From Algisphaera agarilytica (lineage in GTDB: Bacteria; Planctomycetota; Phycisphaerae; Phycisphaerales; Phycisphaeraceae), in the NCBI RefSeq assembly GCF_014207595.1, contig NZ_JACHGY010000001.1, positions 2,486,836 through 2,550,835 on the forward strand: a stretch of DNA of 64,000 nt, read 5' to 3'. Shown here in pieces: positions 18,085 through 25,124 of this stretch. Both the position numbers and the translations under genes were made by a program. Position 1 is the stretch's first letter, and every line of letters starts with the position of its first letter. The notes below the pieces were generated by a model that saw only the letters and a list, made by a program, of their open reading frames with translations, was not told where the DNA came from and searched no databases.

Positions 18085-18684
18085 ATGAAATGGTTCAACG
18101 TTGGAACCCGCTACGTCTTTACGATTGCGCTGTTTGCTTCGATTTCCTGCGGAGCATATGGCAACGTTCTGGTCAACGGCGGCTTCGAGACCGGCGACCT
18201 CACCGGCTGGGACGAGCCGGACGTGAACAACAACCCCTGGTCGGTCCTCGGCTTCGCCCGCACGGGCAGCCACTCGGCGTATAGCGCGCCGATGCCCACC
18301 GCCGGGCCGAGCAATCTCTACCAGAGTTTTGATCCGATCCCTGTCAGCCAGATCACCGAAGCGGGTTATTGGTATTTCCATATGGGGGGTACTGGAAGCG
18401 TCGGCTCAGCCGTGACGCTGACGTTTTCCGACGCCAGCCAGGTGCAGGACACCCTGTTTGCCGAGGACCCCGAATACGTCCAATTCGAGTGGGCCTACCG
18501 CGACCTGACCCCGACGCTTGCAGGCTATGCCGACAAGTCCCTCACGCAGATCAGCTTCTTCACCGGTGTGAACAAAGCCAAGTACATCGACGACGTGGTG
18601 ATCGTCCCCGAACCCTCCTCGCTGCTGCTGATCGGCCTGGGAGGCGTGGCGATCTGCACGCGGTCGCGACGGGCTCAGGGTTAG
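18085..18684 (+). CDS. PEP-CTERM sorting domain protein
   Basis: The 199-residue secreted protein has an N-terminal signal peptide (about 1-28), then NVLVNGGFETGDLTGW at the mature N-terminus, a beta-rich carbohydrate-binding-like or lectin-like domain, and the C-terminal sorting signal VPEPSSLLLIGLGGVA followed by a basic tail. PEP-CTERM proteins are processed by an exosortase and often end up in the exopolysaccharide matrix or at the outer surface. It is followed by a second PEP-CTERM gene about 170 bases downstream of its stop; neither lies beside an exosortase in this window. Confidence 0.88.
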   Translation: MKWFNVGTRYVFTIALFASISCGAYGNVLVNGGFETGDLTGWDEPDVNNNPWSVLGFARTGSHSAYSAPMPTAGPSNLYQSFDPIPVSQITEAGYWYFHMGGTGSVGSAVTLTFSDASQVQDTLFAEDPEYVQFEWAYRDLTPTLAGYADKSLTQISFFTGVNKAKYIDDVVIVPEPSSLLLIGLGGVAICTRSRRAQG

Positions 18685-18892
18685 GCTGAGATCAAAATCA
18701 GGGGCGGATTTGGGGAGATATGAGCGTTGAATCTTGGTGCGAAGCGCTTCCAGCGATACACTGGGAGTGTCTTTGCGTTTTTGTCTCTTTGTTCTTGTTT
18801 CAAACTTCGTTCCTAAATCTTGTCTGCCTTGATTAATTTCACCCCCGGGGAACTTGAGGGTGTTTCCTTTGAATCATTTGTTACAGCAGGGT

Positions 18893-20470
18893 ATGAGTCG
18901 CCGGGGACGGGTTGCTAGGAGCTACGGTACTGCGCTATTGGTTGGGGCGTTGGGAGCACAGGCCTCGGCATTGACGATCGAGGGTGTTCAGGTTGCGGCT
19001 GTGGAGATCCCGCAGATCAACGCGGCGATTACGTTGCCTAGCGATCCGACTTCGCCGTTGACCACCGAGGGCTTGCTTGGTCCGACGTTCACGATTAAAG
19101 CGTTCTACGACAGTGGGGCGAGCGGTGTCTTGCTGGCAAAAGAAACCGCAGACGCCCTGGGTGTCCCGCTTGCTTCAGGGGTTGAATTTGGTGATGTCGG
19201 TGTGGGTGGCATCGACTATTTCAATGTGTCCGAGAACATTAATATCCACCTCGCACCTTTTCTCGCGCCGTTTGGTGTGGGTGCGGATATCGATAATCCT
19301 GCGACCTTTACCCAAACCTACAACCAAGTCTTTACCAACATCCGGGCCCAGGTCGCTCAGCAAAACAGCGACACCTTTATTGGCGGCCTCGATGTGTTTG
19401 GCATGCCTCTGTTCCAGGGCAAGACGGTGACCATGGACTCTCGCAGGTTTAACGGCGGCGAGATCGAGGTCACCGATGTCAATGTCTATAACTCGGGACA
19501 GCTTCCCAACAGCGTGCCTGATGCGGATTTTCATATCCAAACGACCTATGCGGACTTCTCGCGTTTCACTCAGACCACCGGCGGCGAGGGGCCAACCTTC
19601 AGCGAAAACCCTTTTATTGGCGGAGACCCGCTTGACGCGTTGATCCCTGGTGGCGGTGTTGCGGCAGCCAATACGCTTAGCTCAATACCATTGGATACCC
19701 AGGTGGTGGCCAGCTACGGCGGGACCTCATCCGGCGGGAGTTGGCTCTATGACATGGGGGCAATGACCTCGATTATCTCCGAGCAGCAGGCTGCGCTGAT
19801 GGGGGTGACATATAGCGAAGACACGCTCCCCGATGGCACACCGTTCCTCGAAGGTGCTCCGTTGGAAGATCAATTCCAGCTTCAGGTCGGCGGCGTCGGC
19901 GGCACGACCACCGTTGCAGGGTTCCTGCTCGACACGCTCACGCTGCCCACCGTTGAGGGCGAGCCGATCACCTACACCAAGGCACCGGTCCTGGTTTTGG
20001 ATATCGCGGTGGAGGACCCCGACACCGGTGATCAGCTCACACTTGCGGGCATCCTCGGCATGAACTTGATCCTGCCCAACTTCGAAATCAACACGCTCGA
20101 TCTCCGGGCGAGTGCCTTTGATTTCATTACCTTCGACGAGCCTTCGGGTTTGCTCGGCCTGACGCTCAACCCCGACGTCGTCGACATCACCCTCCCCGGC
20201 GACTACAACGGCAACGGCGTCGTCGACGCAGCGGACTACACCATCTGGCAAGACAGCTTCGGCTCGATGGACGATCTGGCCGCCGACGGCAACGGCAACG
20301 GTATCGTGGACGCGGCCGACTACACTATCTGGCAAGACAACTTCGGCAACACCAGCGCCGCCAGCGGTCTGTCCAATTTCACCATCATCCCCGAACCCGC
20401 ATCCCTCCTGATGGTTTCGGGGCTGGGCGTTTTGATGGCTTCGCGGCGTCGCAACCCAATTACTTGCTGA
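18893..20470 (+). CDS. PEP-CTERM protein with duplicated retropepsin-like domain and dockerin-like repeats
   Basis: The protein is about 525 residues and has a signal peptide (to about residue 30, ending QASA). The first half carries AFYDSGASGVLLA near residue 75, an aspartyl-protease-like D-S-G-A-S site. A second copy around residue 286 reads YDMGAMTSII, where the canonical D-[ST]-G is D-M-G. Two half-sites in one chain would mimic a retropepsin dimer. Residues about 436-485 hold two dockerin type-I-like calcium loops (NGNGVVDAADYTIWQDSFG and NGNGIVDAADYTIWQDNFG), then the signal IPEPASLLMVSGLGVL and RRR. ATG 18893 with an upstream AGG is preferred over TTG 18854. Codon bias in the first half is less GC-rich than in neighbouring genes. 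Confidence 0.75.
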   Translation: MSRRGRVARSYGTALLVGALGAQASALTIEGVQVAAVEIPQINAAITLPSDPTSPLTTEGLLGPTFTIKAFYDSGASGVLLAKETADALGVPLASGVEFGDVGVGGIDYFNVSENINIHLAPFLAPFGVGADIDNPATFTQTYNQVFTNIRAQVAQQNSDTFIGGLDVFGMPLFQGKTVTMDSRRFNGGEIEVTDVNVYNSGQLPNSVPDADFHIQTTYADFSRFTQTTGGEGPTFSENPFIGGDPLDALIPGGGVAAANTLSSIPLDTQVVASYGGTSSGGSWLYDMGAMTSIISEQQAALMGVTYSEDTLPDGTPFLEGAPLEDQFQLQVGGVGGTTTVAGFLLDTLTLPTVEGEPITYTKAPVLVLDIAVEDPDTGDQLTLAGILGMNLILPNFEINTLDLRASAFDFITFDEPSGLLGLTLNPDVVDITLPGDYNGNGVVDAADYTIWQDSFGSMDDLAADGNGNGIVDAADYTIWQDNFGNTSAASGLSNFTIIPEPASLLMVSGLGVLMASRRRNPITC

Positions 20471-20515
20471 AATTGTGAATCCCACTGAGAAGCGGGTTCT
20501 TGCGGCTCTTGGTAT

Positions 20516-21325
20516 TCACCGTGCGGCCAGCCATGTCTGCATGGTGTTGACCACTTCGGCGCACAGCTTGGGTTGGGTTGCGTCGCGGTGGGGTGAAGCG
20601 AATCGACCGGAGTCGTTGTCGAAGTACTTGCCGTTGGCGTGGGCGAATTCTTCGGACAGCGCGGCGCGGGTGAGGATGTCGGCACCGATCTTCAGGTCGC
20701 CGCCCGCCATGCCGTAGGCGTCGCGGACCATCTTGCTGCCCAGCAGTGACCCGGGGTTGACCGCGACGAAGAGCGGGCCGTCGTCCTGGTAGAGCGCTGC
20801 GAGGTGGTTGGTCCACATGGTGATCGCGAGTTTGCTCTGGGCGTAGGCGGTCTTGTCGGGGAGCGGCCGTGAGTTTTGGCCGGCCAACGCTTGAAGGTCG
20901 ACCTTCGCTTGCGCGGCGGAGGACAGGTTCACCACCCGGCCGCCCGGTCCCATGAGCAAAGTCAAACGGGTTGCGAGTAGGTACGGCGCGACCGTGTTCA
21001 CCGCAAAGCGGATGTCCAGGCCGTCGGGCGTGACGGGGGTCGGGGTCATGAAGACGCCTGCGTTGTTGATCAGCACATCCAGCTTCTCATGCTTGCTGGA
21101 AACCTCGGCGGCGAGCGCTTCGACCTGCTTCATGTCCGACAGGTCGGCGGCGTAGGTTTCAACCGGCCCTGCACCGGGCAGTGAGGCGACTTGGCTCTTG
21201 GTTTGTTCGAGTTTGGCGGCGCTTCGGCCGTGCAGCAGCAGGTGGTGGCCCAGGGGCGCGAGCATCTTCGCGGTTTCGAGGCCGATGCCGTCGGTCGCGC
21301 CGGTGAGGAGGATGGTTTTGGGCAT
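20516..21325 (-). CDS. SDR family oxidoreductase
   Basis: The 269-residue short-chain dehydrogenase has the NAD(P)-binding TGATDGIG at residues 8-15, NNAGVF near 90, a serine in VVNLSSAAQ and the catalytic YAQSK, then PGSLLGSKM. An Arg in LHGRSAAKL after beta-2 suggests NADPH preference. It is the last gene of a five-gene minus-strand operon and ends 45 bases from the convergent PEP-CTERM gene. The substrate is unknown; the operon context suggests reactive carbonyl or quinone metabolism. Confidence 0.9.
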   Translation of the reverse strand: MPKTILLTGATDGIGLETAKMLAPLGHHLLLHGRSAAKLEQTKSQVASLPGAGPVETYAADLSDMKQVEALAAEVSSKHEKLDVLINNAGVFMTPTPVTPDGLDIRFAVNTVAPYLLATRLTLLMGPGGRVVNLSSAAQAKVDLQALAGQNSRPLPDKTAYAQSKLAITMWTNHLAALYQDDGPLFVAVNPGSLLGSKMVRDAYGMAGGDLKIGADILTRAALSEEFAHANGKYFDNDSGRFASPHRDATQPKLCAEVVNTMQTWLAAR

Positions 21326-21347
21326 AGCGGGGCTCGCGGTCTTGGGG

Positions 21348-22319
21348 TTAGTCGTGGAAGTGGGGCAGCAAATCGTCGGCCAGGCGGTGGAGCGTTTGGT
21401 CGATGTCGGCCTGGTTGAAACGCAGGTTGAGCGCCAGGTGATTCACGCCGATGGCTTCGAGCGATTTCACGTAGTCGAGCAGGTGGTTCATCCCCAGCCG
21501 CATGCCGAGGTGGATCGGCTGGGGCGGCGTGTCGGGGTTCTCGGCAAGATCGATATACACCGTTTGCAGCACGGGCTGCGGCGCTCGGCCTGCGGCTTCG
21601 ACGCGTTGCTGCCAGTCCTGGATGACGTGGGCCTGGGCGTCGAGGTTACGCGGGTAGGTCATCCAGCCGTCGCCGTGCTGGGCGACCCAGTCGGGGTTTT
21701 GTTGGCTGCCGCCGGTGACGAGCATCGGGATCGAGCCGGCGGTGGGTTTGGGCAGCATGTCGATGCCGCCCAGCGAGCTGCCGAAATCGTTGTCGAACGG
21801 CGGGGCGGTCTCGCTCATCGTGCGGATGTATTCAAAGCTCTCGCGGAAGCGTTGGCCACGCGAGTCGTAGGGGATGTTGAGCGCGGGGTATTCGTCCGGC
21901 CGATCGCCCGACGCCACGCCGAGGATCAACCGACCCCCCGACAACGCATCCACACTCGCCGCCGCTTTGGCGACGTGGGCGGGGTGGCGCAGCGGCAGGA
22001 TGATGCTCGCCACGCCGAGTGCGATCTTTTCGGTCTGGCCCGCAAGTAGGCCTAGGTAGACAAACGGGTCGTACAGCTGCCCCGCGTCGCCGAACGAAGG
22101 CACATCAAACGGCACATCGCGCAGCCACACCGCCGAGAAACCCAAGGTCTCGGCGAGCTTGATCCGACGGGCCTGGTCGTGCATGTCCGGCACCCGGGAT
22201 TGGGTGTACTCCGTGACGGGCACGACCAGGCCGAGGGACAGCTTCCCCGCGCGGAATACGCTGTTGTATCCGCGGTTGAGGCTGGGGAATGGGGTGGTTG
22301 ACGCGGCGGCCGTGGTCAT
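21348..22319 (-). CDS. LLM class flavin-dependent oxidoreductase
   Basis: The 323-residue luciferase-like (TIM-barrel, F420 or FMN dependent) protein shows SLGLVVPVTEY, the repeated barrel features FSAVWLRDVPF and ALGVASIILPLRHPAHVAKAA, then GGRLILGVASGD, characteristic of TIGR03571-like LLM oxidoreductases. The start ATG lies four bases after the stop of the preceding quinone-reductase gene and the stop is 22 bases before the SDR start, so it sits tightly within the operon. The substrate cannot be stated. Confidence 0.88.
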   Translation of the reverse strand: MTTAAASTTPFPSLNRGYNSVFRAGKLSLGLVVPVTEYTQSRVPDMHDQARRIKLAETLGFSAVWLRDVPFDVPSFGDAGQLYDPFVYLGLLAGQTEKIALGVASIILPLRHPAHVAKAAASVDALSGGRLILGVASGDRPDEYPALNIPYDSRGQRFRESFEYIRTMSETAPPFDNDFGSSLGGIDMLPKPTAGSIPMLVTGGSQQNPDWVAQHGDGWMTYPRNLDAQAHVIQDWQQRVEAAGRAPQPVLQTVYIDLAENPDTPPQPIHLGMRLGMNHLLDYVKSLEAIGVNHLALNLRFNQADIDQTLHRLADDLLPHFHD

Positions 22320-22322
22320 GGC

Positions 22323-23309
22323 TTAGTTCTCAACAACAACTTTGCCCATACCTTGCTTGCTCTCCAGGCGGGCGTGGGCTTCGCCAGCCTGATCCAGGGT
22401 GAACTTGTTTTCATCGAGCACGGGCTTGAGTCCGCCGGCCTCGGCGATAGTCGTCACGTCGCTCAAGATCGCGGCGTGCTCTTCACGCTTGAAGTTGTGC
22501 AGCATCGGGATCAGCATGAACACGACGTGCAGCGACAGGCCCTTGAAGTGGGCGGTGGTCAGGTCGAGCTCGCACATCGAGACGGTCGAGGCGACGTGGC
22601 CGTTGAGGGCCGCGGCCTCGAAGGAGTTGGCCATGTTGGCCCCGCCCACCGAGTCGTAGACGATGTCGAAGCCCGCGCCGCCGGTGTGATTGGCGACGTA
22701 GTCTTCCACCGTTTCGGTCTTGTAGTTGATGGGGGTCGCGCCGAGCTGCTGGATGAGTTCGAGCTGCTTGTCGCCGCCGCCGGTCGCGTAGACGTCGGCA
22801 CCCCAGTGTTTGGCGAGTTGCAGGGCGACGTGGCCCACGCCACCCGAGCCGCCGTGGACCAGGACTTTTTGTCCTGCGGTGATACCCGCACGCTTGAGGC
22901 CTTCGTAGGCGGTGATCACCACCAGAGGCAGTGCCGCGGCCTCGGCCATCGACAGGTTCTTGGGCTTGTGCGCGATCAGCTTGCTGTCCGCGGCGATGTA
23001 CTCGGCCAACGTGCCGGGCAGGTCAGCCAGGCCGCCGGCACATCCGTATACCTCATCGCCCACGGCGTAGCCTTCGACGCCTTCACCCACCGCTTCGACC
23101 GTGCCGGCGAAGTCCATCCCCAGGATCGCGGGGGCGGCGGGCGACAACGGCAGCGCTTCGCCCATCGTGCGGATCATCGTGTCGACGGTGTTGACGCTCG
23201 ACGCGGCGATCTTCACCAGCACTTCGCCGGCCTTGGCTTCGGGGGTGGCGACCTCGGCGGCCTCGAACACGGAGTCGGGGCCGTAGGATTTAACGAGCAT
23301 GGCTTTCAT
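22323..23309 (-). CDS. Zinc-independent quinone oxidoreductase / alcohol dehydrogenase family (MDR) protein
   Basis: The roughly 328-residue MDR protein has an N-terminal GroES-like domain (VLVKIAASSVNTVD, GMDFAGTVEAVG) and a Rossmann domain with VLVHGGSGGVGHVALQLAKH, then VYATGGGDKQLELIQQLGA and DIVYDSVGG. Catalytic zinc ligands (Cys at the start of the catalytic domain) are not evident, as in QOR-type NADPH:quinone reductases. ATG 23309 is used; an in-frame TTG one codon earlier is less likely. It is the third gene of the operon divergent from the HxlR regulator. Confidence 0.9.
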   Translation of the reverse strand: MKAMLVKSYGPDSVFEAAEVATPEAKAGEVLVKIAASSVNTVDTMIRTMGEALPLSPAAPAILGMDFAGTVEAVGEGVEGYAVGDEVYGCAGGLADLPGTLAEYIAADSKLIAHKPKNLSMAEAAALPLVVITAYEGLKRAGITAGQKVLVHGGSGGVGHVALQLAKHWGADVYATGGGDKQLELIQQLGATPINYKTETVEDYVANHTGGAGFDIVYDSVGGANMANSFEAAALNGHVASTVSMCELDLTTAHFKGLSLHVVFMLIPMLHNFKREEHAAILSDVTTIAEAGGLKPVLDENKFTLDQAGEAHARLESKQGMGKVVVEN

Positions 23310-23361
23310 CAATGAATTTCCTTAAAGCAATTGAAACGGGGATCAGGTTTGGGTTGGGAAG

Positions 23362-24207
23362 TTACTGGATTTCCTGGACGCCCATGACCAGGTCGTTCCA
23401 GTTGCGTTGGTTCTCGATGTCGTGCTCCAGGCCCTTGTCGTCGGCGATCTGGAAACGCTTGACCGCGGGGGTTTTGCTGGTCGCCTGGTAGAGCCAGTAG
23501 GCCTCGGCCTTGAGGGCTTCGTCGATCGGCTTGTCGATCGATTCGTAGACCATGCTCTTGCAGGCGCTGATCGACTCGGCGGGGAACTTCGAAATCCGCT
23601 TGGCGAGGTCGTCGACGTACTCGCCGATCTCGTCGGGCTCGAGGACTTTGTTGACGGTGCCGTAGGCTTCGGCTTCCTCGGCGGTGAAGTCACGGGCGCT
23701 GAGAATGATCTCGAGTGCCCGGCCCAGGCCGCATTGGCGGGCCATCCGCGAAGCACCACCGCCGCAGGGCAGGATGCCCATGCCGACTTCCATCTGCATG
23801 AACTTGAACTTACCGCGAGCAGCAAAGCGCATATCCAACGCGAGGGCGAGCTCGTGGCCGCCGCCGCGGGCGAAGCCTTCGAGCTTGGCGATGGTGGCCT
23901 GGGGCAGCTTGCTGATGCGTTCGCAGACCGATTGCAGGTCGAGCAGATTCGCTTCGTCACGCGACACCGCCTCGGTGGACATGTCTTTGAGCAGGTTGGT
24001 GTCGTAGTGGCAGACCCAGATCTCGGGGTTGGCCGACTGGAAGACGACGACCTTGATGTCGCGGTCGCGCTCCAGCCGAAGGGCGAGGCTGTTGAGGTCG
24101 GCCAGCATCTCCTGGCCCTGGACGTTGACGGGCGGGAAGTCGAAGGTGACCCACATCACGGCGTCTTCGATGTCGGTTTTGAACGTGGTGAATTTGTCGT
24201 AGCTCAT
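23362..24207 (-). CDS. Enoyl-CoA hydratase/isomerase (crotonase) family protein
   Basis: The 281-residue crotonase-fold protein has VTFDFPPVNV at the N-terminus, the catalytic region GFARGGGHELALALD (first Glu) and MEVGMGILPCGGG (second Glu), and ARDFTAEEAEAYGTVNKV. The oxyanion segment that usually reads A-G-A-D is replaced by VCHYDTNLL, so substrate or reaction may differ from standard enoyl-CoA hydratases. It is the second gene of the operon, between the ABM monooxygenase and the MDR reductase. Confidence 0.85.
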   Translation of the reverse strand: MSYDKFTTFKTDIEDAVMWVTFDFPPVNVQGQEMLADLNSLALRLERDRDIKVVVFQSANPEIWVCHYDTNLLKDMSTEAVSRDEANLLDLQSVCERISKLPQATIAKLEGFARGGGHELALALDMRFAARGKFKFMQMEVGMGILPCGGGASRMARQCGLGRALEIILSARDFTAEEAEAYGTVNKVLEPDEIGEYVDDLAKRISKFPAESISACKSMVYESIDKPIDEALKAEAYWLYQATSKTPAVKRFQIADDKGLEHDIENQRNWNDLVMGVQEIQ

Positions 24208-24257
24208 GTCTGAATTCCTTGTCCTTGGGGTACTAAGTGGAGGGAGGTAACGGAGGG

Positions 24258-24548
24258 TCAGTCGACCTGAGTCATTTCGTCCACGGTGAACTCGGCCACC
24301 GCGCCTTCGGTCGCTTCGAGGTAGGCGGCGAGGTGAGGGGCGTTCATGTGGTGCTGCCAGAGCTCGCGGGACTCCCAGTTCTCGAAGAACAGGAAGTGGG
24401 CGGGGTCGTCGTTGTCCTGGTGCAGGTCGTACTGCAGGCAGCCCGCCTCGGCCCGGGTGATCGGGATGAGCTTCTCCAGCTCGGCCTTGACCCGATCGAT
24501 CTGGTCAGGAATGGCGTGGATGTTGGCGACGATGGTGAGCTTGGGCAT
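24258..24548 (-). CDS. Putative quinol monooxygenase (ABM domain)
   Basis: The 96-residue antibiotic-biosynthesis-monooxygenase-type protein is in the YgiN style: LTIVANIHAIPDQIDRVKAE, then EAGCLQYDLHQDNDDPAHFLFFENW with the family's Y-D-L-H and F-x-E-x-W pattern, and HMNAPHLAAYL. Members act on quinols or other aromatic compounds without added cofactors. It is the first gene of the minus-strand operon, 145 bases from the divergent HxlR regulator and behind a well-formed promoter. Confidence 0.92.
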   Translation of the reverse strand: MPKLTIVANIHAIPDQIDRVKAELEKLIPITRAEAGCLQYDLHQDNDDPAHFLFFENWESRELWQHHMNAPHLAAYLEATEGAVAEFTVDEMTQVD

Positions 24549-24612
24549 GGCGGGTTCCGTGTTGGGGGCGGCCGGGGGTGGCCGCTAGGGGCAGGCTTTC
24601 GATGTTGGTCGG

Positions 24613-24641
24613 AAGATATGAGGCAACATTGGTCTTGACAA
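24613..24641 (-). promoter_or_regulatory. Promoter of the minus-strand redox operon
   Basis: On the minus strand, TTGTCA (24641-24636) and TATCTT (24618-24613) are separated by 17 bases. The -35 overlaps that of the divergent HxlR promoter, so one bound repressor could control both. Confidence 0.6.
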
Positions 24642-24662
24642 GTACCCACATTTTTGTAAGTA
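24635..24662 (+). promoter_or_regulatory. hxlR-type gene promoter and probable operator
   Basis: A consensus -35 TTGACA (24635-24640) is followed 16 bases later by TAAGTA (24657-24662). The spacer has a TAC-N10-GTA pattern (24643-24658) flanked by AAGTA repeats 18 bases apart (24640, 24658), a layout like operators of YodB/HxlR repressors. The operator assignment is an inference. Confidence 0.5.
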
Positions 24663-24693
24663 TTGAAAAAGTTTCTTGTCCAGGATCATGCAT

Positions 24694-25086
24694 ATGACGC
24701 GAAAGTATTGTTGGAAAACAGGTTGTGACGTTGAGGCCTCGCTCAGCGTCATCGGAGGAAAATGGAAGCCGGTGCTTTTATGCCACCTGATGCAGGGGCC
24801 CAAACGCTTCGGCGAGCTCCGTCGGCTCGTTCCGAACGCCACCGAACGCATGATCACCCTCCAGCTCCGTGAGCTGGAAGCGGACGGTGTGGTGCATCGC
24901 GAGGTCTTCCCGGAGGTCCCGCCGCGGGTGGAGTACACGATCACCGAGTTCGGCCGAACGCTCGAGCCGATCCTGGTGCAGATGCAGCAGTGGGGCTGTG
25001 ATTTCAAGGTCCGTCGATTGGCGGAAGAGGCGCAACATGCGCGAGAAGCGCATGAGGCGTCCGAGATTCAGAGTGAATCAGCCTGA
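24694..25086 (+). CDS. HxlR family winged-helix transcriptional regulator
   Basis: The roughly 130-residue protein carries the HxlR core: CWKTGCDVEASLSVIGGKWKP (quoted in part: CDVEASLSVIGGKWKP), LLCHLMQGPKRFGELRRL, RMITLQLRELEADGVV and VEYTITEFGRTLEPIL. Two N-terminal cysteines (Cys in YCWKTGC) are present; in redox-sensing members such as YodB a conserved N-terminal Cys detects quinones and electrophiles. ATG 24694 is chosen because AGGA lies eight bases upstream; ATG 24688 is too close to it. It is divergent from the quinone/aldehyde-type redox operon, which it probably represses. Confidence 0.93.
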   Translation: MTRKYCWKTGCDVEASLSVIGGKWKPVLLCHLMQGPKRFGELRRLVPNATERMITLQLRELEADGVVHREVFPEVPPRVEYTITEFGRTLEPILVQMQQWGCDFKVRRLAEEAQHAREAHEASEIQSESA

Positions 25087-25124
25087 TTCGTGAAATCGCG
25101 TGTCGGTGATTAGCAACCCAAGCG

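Noticed and set aside
20217-20345. Apparent DNA tandem repeat
   Set aside because: It encodes two dockerin-like calcium loops, so the repetition is explained at the protein level.
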